Notes: generated from the letters alone by a model not told the origin. A stretch of 64,000 bases of DNA from Pseudoflavonifractor sp902362925 (GCA_902362925.1 CABIYL010000002.1), one strand, 5' to 3'. Counted from the first letter of the stretch, positions 28,304 to 36,527 are shown. Numbers and translations: made by a program.

Positions 28304-28760
28304 AACCTACTTCTTCAGCGTGGTAGACGAGGCCGATCTGCTGGCCGCAGCCGAGGCCGCCGGGGTGGAGCAGGCGGTCTGCTCCTGCTCTGAAAAATGT
28401 ACGGCGGGTGCCGTGAATACGGAGTGCGCCGTCTGCTCAGTCAATATGAACAAGTGCGCGGGCGTTGAGCCGGAGCCGGAACCCACGGAAACCGAGGAAC
28501 CCGCCCCGGAGGAGGCCGAGCCGGAAACGGGCGGCAACATGGGGATGCTCCTGGCGGTGCTGGCCGTGGCCTTGGTGGGCGGCGGAGCGGCGTTCTATTT
28601 CAAGGTGCTGCGCCCCAAACAGCAGAAAGCCGCCGCGCTCCAGGAGGACTACGGCGACGAGCTCACGGACTATGACGAGCCGGACGGCTACGGGGACGAG
28701 GACGATGACGGCCCGCCCTGGGACGAGGAGGACGATGACGGAGAGGAGGCGGACAAATGA
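28290..28760 (+). pseudogene. C-terminal part of a CD1107/DUF4366 membrane protein
   Basis: The frame opens inside the relaxase tail and reads YFFSVVDEADLLAA, a cysteine-rich knot (CSCSEKCTAGAVNTECAVCS), a Glu-Pro-rich linker, one membrane helix (MGMLLAVLAVALVGGGAAFY) and a very acidic cytoplasmic tail. This is the C-terminal part of CD1107-family mobile-element proteins, which normally have a signal peptide and roughly 150-200 more residues in front. The N-terminus is lost at the junction near 28290. It may still be translated from GTG 28290, but without a signal peptide. Confidence 0.75.
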
Positions 28761-28933
28761 GGTTTACCAACAGCCCCTATGAAAAGATGATGCAGCAGAA
28801 GCCCCGCCCCCAGGCTGCGGCCCTGGCAAAGCCGCCCAGGGGCTCCCGGTGTTCCGGGTGTCCCTACTGGCGCGGGATTGGCTGCGTGTCCTGCTACCGG
28901 GAGCTTATGCGGGCCCCGGCTGGCGGGAGGTGA
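28757..28933 (+). CDS. Small Cys-containing element protein (58 aa)
   Basis: ATGA overlap with the CD1107 fragment. MRFTNSPYEKMMQQKPRP followed by GSRCSGCPYWRGIGCVSCYREL. The four cysteines in CxxC-type spacing suggest a zinc knob. Recurrent next to CD1107 genes on clostridial elements; function unknown. Confidence 0.65.
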   Translation: MRFTNSPYEKMMQQKPRPQAAALAKPPRGSRCSGCPYWRGIGCVSCYRELMRAPAGGR

Positions 28934-28937
28934 CGGC

Positions 28938-29306
28938 TTGGCCCGTGAACTGACACGCGAGGAAAAACGGGCGATCCGCGCCCTGGTAACAAAATGGTGT
29001 GCCAACTATGACCGGGAGTGCGGCTGCCTGCCCCTGGACTGTGAGTGCTATATGCTGGGGAAATGCTGGACGGGGGCGCTGTGCCGCTACTTTCGGGAGG
29101 CGGTGCTGCCCCTCGATCCGGCGCTGGAGGCCGCCCTCTTGACCGAGGGGCCCAGGCCGGATTTTAAGATTTGCCCTATCTGCGGCGGGCCCGTTGCCCC
29201 GGATCGGCGGCAGGCTTACTGCTCGGCGGCCTGTGCAAAGAAAGCCCACCGCCGCCAACAGCGGGAATATATGCGGAAAAAGCGGGGCTGGGGCGTTGAC
29301 AATTAG
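28938..29306 (+). CDS. Cysteine-rich VLP-family protein
   Basis: 122 aa from TTG 28938, with GGGAGGTGA seven bases upstream; an ATG upstream in frame lacks a ribosome site. LTREEKRAIRALVTK then CANYDRECGCLPLDCECYM and CWTGALCRYFREAVLP define the cysteine-rich VLP domain, followed by a CxxC...C zinc ribbon (ICPICGGP, AYCSAACAKK). Usual cargo of this element family; the role is unknown. Confidence 0.75.
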   Translation: MARELTREEKRAIRALVTKWCANYDRECGCLPLDCECYMLGKCWTGALCRYFREAVLPLDPALEAALLTEGPRPDFKICPICGGPVAPDRRQAYCSAACAKKAHRRQQREYMRKKRGWGVDN

Positions 29307-29422
29307 GCCCCCAAAACCCGCTGATTACAAGGCTTTTGGGGGCCGCTTTTGGGGCAGGCCGTATGTTTCTACGGACTGCCCCTGTTTGGCCCGGATGCTG
29401 TCAACATCAAGGAGGTGTTATT

Positions 29423-30205
29423 CTGGAAGAAAATCAAGGCTATGTGATCCGCCGCACGATCCTGTTTGATAACAAATGCGGCTTTGTGCTGGGCGAAAAC
29501 CCCAAGGCCCCTAACCCCTATGTGACATGGCAATTCAATGAGCAGGACGGACGCCGCGACTTCTTTTGGGGCCACTACCACAACGAGCCCGATATGGCGG
29601 AACGGGATTTGCACAATCGGGCAGAGGACTATCAGCGGCGCTATCATGTGTTTGAGATAGAGCAGGCCCCGGATAAGGAAACCTACAAATACTACTCCAC
29701 CCAGCGGCCCATCGACATCGGCACTTACCCGAACAGCTACTTTAACCGCCCTGTCCACATGGATTTGTACTTTACCCGACAGCAAGTGCCAGGTGAGTCG
29801 TTCCAGGCGTGGGGAGCCATCATCTATGCCCATCCCCTGACGGAACGGGAAATGCAGGACTATGAGCTCCGGCCCTCCCGCAATAACCTGGATATTCGGC
29901 GGCAGATGGACGCCCAGGCCCAGGTGGTGGGAAAATGGGAGGATGCTCACCGCGTCCCGGATCAAAAGCGGCTGACGTGGTTTTACCCGGACTTCGGCAG
30001 TTATGTGGTGAAAGAATACATCACCCCGGAGCAACTGGCAGACTTTGTCCGTGGCGTGGAACGCCAGGAGGCGGCGCGGGCCCACAAGGAGGCCAAACGC
30101 CAGCCCCCGATTGCGGAGCAACTGAAAGCGGCCCAGCGGGAGGCCCAGGAGCGCCGGGCCCCGGACGGCCCCAAAAAGAAAGCCCCTGACCGGGGCGACA
30201 GATAG
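29423..30205 (+). CDS. Conserved element protein, unknown function (non-ATG start)
   Basis: About 260 aa. AAGGAGGTG (29409-29417) precedes ATT (29420) and CTG (29423) but no ATG or GTG in frame, so it seems to start at CTG or ATT. The body (TILFDNKCGFVLGENPKAP, FVTWQFNE-like, YYSTQRPIDIGTYP) is a family seen on clostridial conjugative elements; I cannot name a fold. The C-terminus is a charged, alanine-rich helix ending in a basic tail. Confidence 0.6.
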   Translation: MEENQGYVIRRTILFDNKCGFVLGENPKAPNPYVTWQFNEQDGRRDFFWGHYHNEPDMAERDLHNRAEDYQRRYHVFEIEQAPDKETYKYYSTQRPIDIGTYPNSYFNRPVHMDLYFTRQQVPGESFQAWGAIIYAHPLTEREMQDYELRPSRNNLDIRRQMDAQAQVVGKWEDAHRVPDQKRLTWFYPDFGSYVVKEYITPEQLADFVRGVERQEAARAHKEAKRQPPIAEQLKAAQREAQERRAPDGPKKKAPDRGDR

Positions 30206-30215
30206 GAGGAAGATT

Positions 30216-30380
30216 ATGGACAAGAAGCGTGAACAGGATTTTGCCAACCAGGAGGCCCTGCGGCTCTCCGGGGTATTCAATACGCCGATCCCCGCCCAGC
30301 CCCCGGAACGGGAAAAGGCGCTGGACAAGGTAAAGGAGCCGCCCCGCGTCTGCCGGAGTCTGGAACGGGAGGAGCGGTGA
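30216..30380 (+). CDS. Small charged element protein (54 aa)
   Basis: ATG 30216 after AGGAGGAAG. MDKKREQDFANQEALRLSG then a proline-rich, charged tail. Its TGA overlaps the GTG start of the following gene, so the two are translationally coupled. No known domain. Confidence 0.55.
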   Translation: MDKKREQDFANQEALRLSGVFNTPIPAQPPEREKALDKVKEPPRVCRSLEREER

Positions 30381-30724
30381 CAAAGAAACGCCGCCGCCCC
30401 ATCCATCTCCATGTGATGGTGTCCGAGGAGGAGCTGGCGTTGATCCGGGAACGCATGGCCGAGGCGGGCATCCGCAATATGGGGGCCTATATGCGGAAAA
30501 TGGCCCTCAATGGGTATGTGCTCCATGTTGACCTGTCACCCGTCCAGGAGCTGGTGTCGCTCCAGCGGCGGTGCTCCAACAATCTAAACCAGGTGGCGAT
30601 CCAGGCGAATACCTACGGCGGCATTTACCCGGAGGAGATCACGGCTCTGCAACGGGACTATGAAAAGCTGTGGCGGCCGCTTTCCGATCTGCTGGAAAAG
30701 CTCTCCGCCATCGTGCGGCTCTGA
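30377..30724 (+). CDS. MobC-like relaxosome protein, module B
   Basis: 115 aa from GTG 30377. An RHH-like N-terminus (RPIHLHVMVSEEELALI, NMGAYMRKMALNG) and the MobC motif CSNNLNQVAIQANTYGG. It parallels the module A MobC at 26651 but is clearly a different lineage. It would act with the relaxase at 31935, from which it is separated by inserted genes. Confidence 0.8.
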   Translation: MTKKRRRPIHLHVMVSEEELALIRERMAEAGIRNMGAYMRKMALNGYVLHVDLSPVQELVSLQRRCSNNLNQVAIQANTYGGIYPEEITALQRDYEKLWRPLSDLLEKLSAIVRL

Positions 30725-30727
30725 CCT

Positions 30728-30756
30728 GCCGGGGAGCGGTTTTGCCGTTCCCCGGC
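30728..30756 (+). terminator. GC-rich hairpin after mobC of module B
   Basis: GCCGGGGAGCGG (30728-30739) pairs with CCGTTCCCCGGC (30745-30756) around a TTTTG loop. No T-run follows, so it may be only a weak terminator. Confidence 0.5.
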
Positions 30757-30763
30757 TATCTCG

Positions 30764-30788
30764 ACTTCTGGACATTTTGTCCAGAGGT
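30764..30788. repeat. 25-bp palindrome, copy 1
   Basis: ACTT, then CTGGACA-TTT-TGTCCAG, then AGGT. It lies between the mobC gene and the CD1845-like gene. It is one of six copies confined to 30.7-38.2 kb. Confidence 0.8.
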
Positions 30789-30882
30789 GGGGATAGCCGA
30801 GGCATCCTTGTTGGCCCCCTCCTGCGGAGTTATAATATACATATAGAGGCAAACAACGAACTTTTTGTAGGAGGTATGAACG

Positions 30883-31173
30883 ATGCGGACAATCTTAAAA
30901 ATCATCGCGGCTCCCTTTGTCCTGGCCCTGATCCTCATTGTGGCGGTGCTTACGTTCCTGTCCTGCGTGGCGGGGGCGGTGTGCATTGTGGCTTGTGTGG
31001 GCCTGTCCCTGCTGGCGATCCTCTGCCTGCTGGCCGGGCAGACAGTAGGCTGCATCGCCATGTTTGTGCTGGCGTTCCTGGTTTCCCCCTTTGGGCTCCC
31101 GGCCCTGGGCGGCTGGCTGGTGGAGCGTCTGCATGGTGTGAAGTATGCGGCGATGGACTTTATGGCGAGCTGA
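30883..31173 (+). CDS. CD1845-like small membrane protein
   Basis: 96 aa, ATG 30883 after GTAGGAGG. Two or three hydrophobic segments (residues ~5-35, ~38-56, ~58-72) and an amphipathic C-terminus. It resembles the CD1845-type proteins of clostridial conjugative elements; function unknown. Palindrome copies 1 and 2 flank it on either side. Confidence 0.6.
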   Translation: MRTILKIIAAPFVLALILIVAVLTFLSCVAGAVCIVACVGLSLLAILCLLAGQTVGCIAMFVLAFLVSPFGLPALGGWLVERLHGVKYAAMDFMAS

Positions 31174-31174
31174 T

Positions 31175-31199
31175 ACTTATGGACAAAGTGTCCAGAGGT
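31175..31199. repeat. 25-bp palindrome, copy 2 (centre inverted)
   Basis: ACTTA, then TGGACA-AAG-TGTCCA, then GAGGT. Flanks keep the usual order but the central triplet reads AAG instead of CTT, as if the core were flipped relative to the other copies. It follows the CD1845-like stop codon directly. Confidence 0.8.
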
Positions 31200-31267
31200 T
31201 ATATGGACTATTTCAAATCGGGATGATATACTAAAAAAGATAAATTAAATCCTTTCGGGAGGCAAAG

Positions 31268-31807
31268 ATGAAAAGATATGTTGCGCTTTTGCGTGGTATC
31301 AATATAAGTGGGAAAAATAAGGTTTCCATGAGCGAACTAAAGATTGGCTTTGAAAGTCTTGGTTTTGAAGCAGTTAAAACATATTTAAATAGTGGTAACG
31401 TAATCTTTTCCAGTTATAAAGATGATATAAGCAGTTTGAGTAGCCAGATTGAAACAATGACCAGAGATCAGTTTGGTTTAGATGTTCCTACGTTTGTTAT
31501 ATCACAGGAAGATCTTGAGAATATTATCCATAATGCACCTAACTGGTGGAATAGCGGAAATAAAGAAATATATGATAACTTAATTTTTATCATGCCCTCA
31601 GCCACATTTTCAGAGGTACTTGCTGAAATCGGAGAACCGAGAAAAGAATTGGAAAAAATAGCAAACTACAAAGAAGCTATCTTTTGGTCGTTTAGTCGGA
31701 AAGACTATCAGAAAACAAACTGGTGGCCGAAAACGGCAAGCGTAAACATTCGTAATAAGCTAACAATAAGAACGGCAAATACTGTTAAAAAGATAGTTAA
31801 AATGTGA
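31268..31807 (+). CDS. DUF1697 family protein
   Basis: 179 aa, ATG 31268 after CGGGAGG. MKRYVALLRGINISGKNK, LNSGNVIF and the C-terminal NIRNKLTIRTANTVKKI are the hallmarks of DUF1697, a compact two-domain alpha/beta family of unknown function. AT-rich codon use contrasts with the GC-rich mobilization genes on both sides, and palindrome sequence flanks it on both sides, so it looks like a transferred passenger gene. Confidence 0.8.
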   Translation: MKRYVALLRGINISGKNKVSMSELKIGFESLGFEAVKTYLNSGNVIFSSYKDDISSLSSQIETMTRDQFGLDVPTFVISQEDLENIIHNAPNWWNSGNKEIYDNLIFIMPSATFSEVLAEIGEPRKELEKIANYKEAIFWSFSRKDYQKTNWWPKTASVNIRNKLTIRTANTVKKIVKM

Positions 31808-31863
31808 TTTACACTCAATCACTATTTCCTTGAAAATATAGAAGTTAATGTTGAACACATAAT

Positions 31864-31873
31864 CTCCAGAGGT
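31864..31873. repeat. Half copy of the palindrome
   Basis: TCCAGAGGTG matches the right arm and flank of the 25-bp palindrome. With copy 2 at 31175 it brackets the DUF1697 gene. Confidence 0.45.
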
Positions 31874-31876
31874 GCC

Positions 31877-31911
31877 GGGCGGCGGGTCAAACAGACTGCC
31901 GCCCGCTTTTT
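31877..31911 (+). terminator. Hairpin with T-run upstream of relaxase B
   Basis: GGGCGGC (31877-31883) pairs with GCCGCCC (31898-31904), followed by GCTTTTTC. It separates the passenger gene from the relaxase gene. Confidence 0.6.
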
Positions 31912-31934
31912 CTGCTGGGAAAGGAGGTGCGGCT

Positions 31935-33341
31935 ATCGCTACAACTTATATCCGGCCCTACAAGGTAGCGGCAGGAAAAACTGCTATTCAGACAATGGAG
32001 GAGCGGTTTGCCTACGGGCTCAACCCGAAGAAGCTGGGGGCCGTGTCCTCTTACCTCTGCGATCCGGTGTCCGCCCCCGCTGAGTTTCTTCTGACCAAAA
32101 GCCAGTACCAGGCGGAAACGGGCCGGGCCGTGGAGCGCGGGGCCCTGTTCTTTCAGATCCGGCAGGCGTTTCCTCCCGGTGAGGTCACGCCGGAGGAGGC
32201 AAACAAAATCGGCTATGAAACGGCCATGCGCTGGACAAAGGGCAAGTACCAGTTTTTCGTTTGTACCCACATTGACAAGGGCCACATTCACAATCACATT
32301 TATTACAACTCCACGGCCCAGGACTGCTCCCGGAAGTTTCACAACTTCATCGGCTCCAGCTTTGCGGTGCGGCGGCTCTCTGACCGGGTGTGCATTGAGC
32401 ATGAGCTGTCTGTTATCCAAAATCCGAAACAGCACAGCAAGGGCCGCTTTCTCCATTATGGCCAGTGGATTGGAGAAAAGCCGCCCACCGCACAACAGCG
32501 GGTGCGGCTGGCCATCGTGGAGGCCCTGGGGAAAAAGCCCGCCGACTTTCCGGCGTTCCTGCGGCTTATGGAGGAGTCCGGCTTTCAAGTGAAGCATGGG
32601 CGGGGCGGTGTGATTTCGTTCCTGGCCCCTGGGCAGGATAAATACACCCGCCTGCGGGCTTCTGTCCTGGGCCCAGGCTTTGATCCCGATGACATCCGGG
32701 CGGTGATTGCCGGGGAGCGTCCGATCCCGGAGCTCCCGAAAGACGGCCCAGCTCCGCCCCGGCGCGTCAATCTGATCATAGACATTCAAGAGCGCATGGC
32801 CCAGGGCAAGGGCCCGGCCTATGAACGGTGGGCCAAAGTTTACAACCTTAAACAGATGGCCGCCGCGCTCCAGTATCTCCGGGAGCATGATCTGATGGAT
32901 TATGACGCGCTGGCCGCCAGCACCGAGGCGGCGGTGGATCGCGCCCACAAGCTGGCCGGGGAGCTGCGTGACACGGAGGCCTCCCTCTCTAAAACTTCTG
33001 AGCTCATGGGTGCGGTGGTACAGTATGCAAAGACGCGGCCTGTGTTCGATGGTTACAAGGCGGCCCGGTACAGCAGAAAATATCTTGCCCAGCATGAGGC
33101 GGAGCTGGCAGACTACCGGACGGCCAAAGCTACTATGAGCGATCTCCTGGGCGGGGCAAAGCTCCCGAAAATGGACACGCTGAAAAAGGAGCGCCGGGAG
33201 CTCTCCGAAAAGAAAAAAGCCCTCTATGCCGAGTACCGCAAGGCCCAGGCGGATATGCGGCAGGCCGTTGCGGTCAAGGCGAATATCGATCACCTGCTCG
33301 GCCATACGGACGGGCGGGAAAATAAGGCCCAGGAGCGATAG
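31935..33341 (+). CDS. Relaxase of module B, apparently starting at AUC
   Basis: 468 aa if started at ATC 31935, seven bases after a perfect AAGGAGG; no ATG, GTG or TTG lies at that distance, and an upstream in-frame GTG (31872) has no proper site. The protein begins ATTYIRPYK, the usual N-terminus of this MOBP-like family. The metal-binding motif THIDKGHIHNHIYYNS is at about residues 112-127, and the C-terminal half is a coiled coil. It nicks and pilots element DNA. The overall sequence differs clearly from relaxase A. Confidence 0.82.
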   Translation: MATTYIRPYKVAAGKTAIQTMEERFAYGLNPKKLGAVSSYLCDPVSAPAEFLLTKSQYQAETGRAVERGALFFQIRQAFPPGEVTPEEANKIGYETAMRWTKGKYQFFVCTHIDKGHIHNHIYYNSTAQDCSRKFHNFIGSSFAVRRLSDRVCIEHELSVIQNPKQHSKGRFLHYGQWIGEKPPTAQQRVRLAIVEALGKKPADFPAFLRLMEESGFQVKHGRGGVISFLAPGQDKYTRLRASVLGPGFDPDDIRAVIAGERPIPELPKDGPAPPRRVNLIIDIQERMAQGKGPAYERWAKVYNLKQMAAALQYLREHDLMDYDALAASTEAAVDRAHKLAGELRDTEASLSKTSELMGAVVQYAKTRPVFDGYKAARYSRKYLAQHEAELADYRTAKATMSDLLGGAKLPKMDTLKKERRELSEKKKALYAEYRKAQADMRQAVAVKANIDHLLGHTDGRENKAQER

Positions 33342-33371
33342 CTCCGGGACGCAGACAACAGGCGCTTGCGC

Positions 33372-33404
33372 CTGGACTTCTGGACACTTTGTCCAGAAGT
33401 CCAG
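33372..33404. repeat. 25-bp palindrome, copy 3 (extended, perfect)
   Basis: Arms of 15 bases (CTGGACTTCTGGACA and complement) around CTT make a perfect 33-bp inverted repeat. It sits 30 bases after the relaxase B stop codon. Confidence 0.85.
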
Positions 33405-33535
33405 CGGGTTTGGGGAGCTCCCCAACAAGCATTTTTGCGGGGCCCTCGGCCCTGCAAAAATTTCGAGTGTGGGCACACTCGAATTGCTTGCCGTTTTGTG
33501 CAACCCCCGAAAATGGCGCAAAAAAACGGAGGCCC
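33405..33535. other. Cluster of three hairpins downstream of relaxase B
   Basis: A 16-bp perfect palindrome TTGGGGAGCTCCCCAA (33410-33425), then ATTTTTGCGGGGCC with its near complement (33431-33461), then TTCGAGTGTG/CACACTCGAA (33462-33483). No gene. Such tandem hairpins beside a relaxase could be the origin of transfer of module B or stacked terminators. Confidence 0.5.
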
Positions 33536-33901
33536 TTATTCTGGAACCTCCGTTTCTCTGGCTTTCTTGAGCCCTTCGGCTGTGGCCTCCATGACAACAA
33601 GCTCTTTCTCATTCATCGAGCTTAAAAGCACATCAATATGCTTTCTGCAACTGTTCTCTCCACGCTGACCTTCTACATAGAAAAACTGATCTACGGAAAT
33701 GTCGAACAGAGTGACGAGTTTGAAAAACAGGTTGAAGCTGGGGTGCTGGCCTTTGTTCTCAATGTTCATAATGGTGCGGTCAGTCTTGCCGACCAGCTCC
33801 GCCACATAGGCTTGTGTCCAGCCCTTTTCCTCTCTGGCCTGTTTCAGAGCCAGCCCGAGCCCATGAAAGTCAAACCTTCTTTCATCTTGGTTCATTCTCA
33901 T
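33536..33901 (-). CDS. XRE-family regulator
   Basis: 121 aa, ATG 33901 (a second ATG two codons later is equally possible). HTH_3 domain at residues ~15-70: LALKQAREEKGWTQAYVAEL and TIMNIENKGQHPSF. The C-terminal 45 residues are helical. Divergent from the GNAT gene; likely local regulator of the passenger segment. Confidence 0.8.
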   Translation of the reverse strand: MRMNQDERRFDFHGLGLALKQAREEKGWTQAYVAELVGKTDRTIMNIENKGQHPSFNLFFKLVTLFDISVDQFFYVEGQRGENSCRKHIDVLLSSMNEKELVVMEATAEGLKKARETEVPE

Positions 33902-34050
33902 ATCACCCTATATCATTGTACATTTCGGGTCGGATTATGAGAATGTAGTGAAATTTGATATAAAGTATTATTTTATTTCACTACAAGGTGAAACTGTGTT
34001 AAGATGTATCGTAACAAAGAAGTATGATAAAATAATAATAGGAGGATCAT

Positions 34051-34527
34051 ATGAATTATAAGATACGAGAGATAAGAAGCCACGAGTATTTGCTGCTAAG
34101 CCAATTTCTATACGAAGCTATTTTTATTCCAGAAGGCTCAACTCCACCACCTAAAACCATTATTTCCTTGCCAGAATTACAAGTATATATAAAGGACTTT
34201 GGAAAAAAACATGGAGACCAAGGAATGGTGGTAGAGATTGATAATAAAATTGTTGGAGCGGCTTGGGTCAGAATTATGAATGATTACGGACATATTGATA
34301 ACAAAACGCCGTCCTTAGCAATGTCACTATATAAAGAATACAGAGGATATGGAATAGGAACGGCCTTGTTGGAAGATTTACTTACCAAATTAAGGCATAG
34401 CAAATACGCTAAGGTATCGTTGTCTGTTCAAAAAGCTAATTATGCTGTTAAAATGTATCAAAAAGTTGGGTTTAAAATTGTTAGTGAAAACAATGAGGAA
34501 TATATCATGGTTGCGGATATTTCTTAA
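34051..34527 (+). CDS. GNAT-family N-acetyltransferase
   Basis: 158 aa, ATG 34051 after ATAGGAGG. The acetyl-CoA site is visible as YKEYRGYGIGTALLEDLL (residues ~91-108) with NYAVKMYQKVGF near 130. Substrate unknown. AT-rich composition marks it as a passenger unrelated to the mobilization genes. Confidence 0.85.
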   Translation: MNYKIREIRSHEYLLLSQFLYEAIFIPEGSTPPPKTIISLPELQVYIKDFGKKHGDQGMVVEIDNKIVGAAWVRIMNDYGHIDNKTPSLAMSLYKEYRGYGIGTALLEDLLTKLRHSKYAKVSLSVQKANYAVKMYQKVGFKIVSENNEEYIMVADIS

Positions 34528-34713
34528 AAAGCATTGCAAAAGTTCAACTGATAGATTAAACTGTTAATAAGATTTGCAGAAAGGTGGCTCTTTGATTTAT
34601 GGGCGATATTGGTGCATAGCATGGGCTATTGCAAAATATAAAATTTAATATTGAAAGGTAATAGCCTGTGCTAATCCTAAATGAATATGAAATTCTTTAG
34701 GAGGTGCACCATT

Positions 34714-34989
34714 TTGGGCTATATAAAAGCAAAAGATGTTTTGCCACTTGAAGTTATAGAACAAGTACAACAATATATCAGTGGCGAAGTTTTGTATATT
34801 CCTAAGAAGGAAAATAGCAAGTGCTTTTGGGGTGAGAATACGCTAACTAAAAGGGAACTTGCAGAACGAAATGCTAAAATTTATTCTGAGTTTTGTTCGG
34901 GCATCCCAATTTCAAAACTTGCTAAAAAATATTTTTTGGTAGAAAAGAGCATCCAGCGTATCATACGACAAGAAAAAAATAGAGATTAG
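34714..34989 (+). CDS. CD3324-like HTH protein
   Basis: 91 aa from TTG 34714, nine bases after AGGAGG; the in-frame ATG at 34681 has no ribosome site. GYIKAKDVLPLEVIEQ, YISGEVLYIP and the terminal helix-turn-helix ISKLAKKYFLVEKSIQRII identify a Mor/CD3324-type DNA-binding protein. AT-rich passenger. Confidence 0.7.
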   Translation: MGYIKAKDVLPLEVIEQVQQYISGEVLYIPKKENSKCFWGENTLTKRELAERNAKIYSEFCSGIPISKLAKKYFLVEKSIQRIIRQEKNRD

Positions 34990-34996
34990 TTCTGAA

Positions 34997-35030
34997 TGTG
35001 CCATATTTCGATATGGCACATTTTCTTTTT
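34997..35030 (+). terminator. Rho-independent terminator
   Basis: TGTGCCATAT (34997-35006) with ATATGGCACA (35011-35020), tetraloop TTCG, then TTTTCTTTTTT. Confidence 0.9.
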
Positions 35031-35456
35031 TCAATCAATCATGTTCCTCGCTCAAAGCATTTATTATGTTAAAATAAATTTGTAGTATTCTGACACACCT
35101 TAATTTCCATTTCACATGACGGAAATAAAAAAAACCGTTATATGAAGTGGTAATTCAATATGTTTAAAAACTTCTAATGGCGGTTTTGAAATAACAATTT
35201 CAAGCCGCCGTTTTCTTTTTGAAAAATGAGAATACGGAGGGTGTGTTAAAGTCGCCCTTTTTTACGGATGCGGCGGTGTCCAGGAGGTATCGCTGTGTCC
35301 TTTCTCTTTTTCCATCCCCCTAACCTGCTAAAAAAAGCTCGTCCCCCGAACAGGATCAGTCTGGCGGTGGATGCGAAATTTGGCAGTACATAAACGAATT
35401 TATCATTTCATGCGTTTGTGTGGCCTTGTGCCGCGCAGGCGCTTTTTGTTTGTCTG
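35031..35456. other. Gene-free interval before the sigma factor
   Basis: No gene seen. Contains a terminator-like hairpin at 35179-35220, a sequence GTGTCCAGGAGGT near 35276 that resembles a degenerate right half of the palindrome family, and AT-rich filler. Confidence 0.4.
35179..35220 (+). terminator. Terminator-like hairpin
   Basis: GGCGG-TTTTGAAA pairs with TTTCAAG-CCGCC, then GTTTTCTTTTT. A closely similar hairpin lies at 41996-42036 in the neighbouring element. Confidence 0.6.
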
Positions 35457-35481
35457 ACTTCTGGACACTTTGTCCAGAGGT
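35457..35481. repeat. 25-bp palindrome, copy 4
   Basis: ACTT, CTGGACA-CTT-TGTCCAG, AGGT; 84 bases upstream of the sigma factor gene. Confidence 0.85.
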
Positions 35482-35564
35482 GCGGGGCGGTTCCCCTGGG
35501 TGCCGCTCTCCACCAGCCCCCGTTTCGGTCACTCGTTCACCCAACACCGAAACGGAGGTTTATA

Positions 35565-35975
35565 ATGACTACCATCAATCTGAAAGATTTTTATTATTGG
35601 TACACGCAGGATCAGTTTATCGAAGTCACCGAGGAAGTGGCCGAGGCGCTCCGGGCCAGCGTCCGCTATGAAGCGGCCTACCAGCGGCGGCTCACCCGGC
35701 ACAAGGCGCAGTATTCTCTGGACTGCGAGGACGGGATCGAATACTCCGCCTGCCTGCACGAGCCCACACCCCAGGAAGTCCTGGAGCTCAAGGAGCGGTT
35801 TATCCGGCTTTGGAACGCCCTCAACTCTCTGCCGGAGATCCAGGGCCGCCGGATCGATGCTCACATCATTCTTGGCAAAAGCATCAAAGAGATTGCCGAG
35901 GCCGAGGGTGTGCATGAGGAGTCCGTCCGTCAGTCTATCAAGCGGGGCTTGGAGCGTATGAAAAAAACCTTTTGA
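35565..35975 (+). CDS. Sigma-70 region 4-like factor of the element
   Basis: 136 aa, ATG 35565 after ACGGAGG. The C-terminus is a sigma region 4 helix-turn-helix: IKEIAEAEGVHEESVRQSIK then RGLERMKK. The N-terminal part (DFYYWYTQDQFIEVTEEV) is the usual element-specific region. Proteins of this kind are found near recombinase genes of Tn916-like and Tn1549-like elements and probably regulate excision or transfer. Confidence 0.8.
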   Translation: MTTINLKDFYYWYTQDQFIEVTEEVAEALRASVRYEAAYQRRLTRHKAQYSLDCEDGIEYSACLHEPTPQEVLELKERFIRLWNALNSLPEIQGRRIDAHIILGKSIKEIAEAEGVHEESVRQSIKRGLERMKKTF

Positions 35976-36326
35976 TTTTTGCTGTTTCCCCACTTGGAAT
36001 TGATGCAAAAATGTCTTGGTTATTAGAGAGGGAAATATAAACCTCTCCGCAACGGAACGGCGGCGGCCCTGAGCATAGTGCGGGGAGCCGGGCGGCGGGT
36101 GCGCGGTGACTTCTCTCCACGGAGAACGAGCGACAAACACCAGCGCCGCAAGTGGGCCGGGCCAGCTCACGGCCACGATCCGCTATTGGACAGGCTGGCC
36201 GTCTGTCCCTCCGGGCCGCCGTTCCTCCGTTGCGTGGGGATGCCGCGCTAAGTATGGTTGTCTTTGGACAGGTCGAGGAAACGGACGCGGCACTCCCTAA
36301 TTTATCAAGAAAGAGGGGAACGCTCT
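35976..36326. other. GC-rich gene-free interval
   Basis: No credible gene. Has hairpins AGAGAGG/CCTCTC (near 36028-36045) and GGACAG/CTGTCC (near 36188-36208). It could hold a regulatory RNA or a transfer site, but I see nothing that identifies it. Confidence 0.4.
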
Positions 36327-36527
36327 ATGAACTATGATCCAGAACTGGCGGCCCTGCTCTCCCAGCCGTGGAGTAACAATGCCTGTCGCGGCTATGTGAT
36401 CTACGCGATGGAGAACTGCGGTTTTTCGCCCCAGGACATCCGGCGTGTGGTGGCTGAGCTCTATGAGGTCTTTGACATCCGTGGACTGGAAGAGGCCCAG
36501 CAGCACTACGAGCGGAGTCCCTACTGA
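36327..36527 (+). CDS. Small element protein (66 aa), unknown
   Basis: ATG 36327 after AGAGGGG. LLSQPWSNNACRGYVIYAM then NCGFSPQDIRRVVAELYEVFD, a helical protein that recurs near sigma-like and recombinase genes of clostridial elements. Its stop codon abuts palindrome copy 5. Function unknown. Confidence 0.6.
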   Translation: MNYDPELAALLSQPWSNNACRGYVIYAMENCGFSPQDIRRVVAELYEVFDIRGLEEAQQHYERSPY

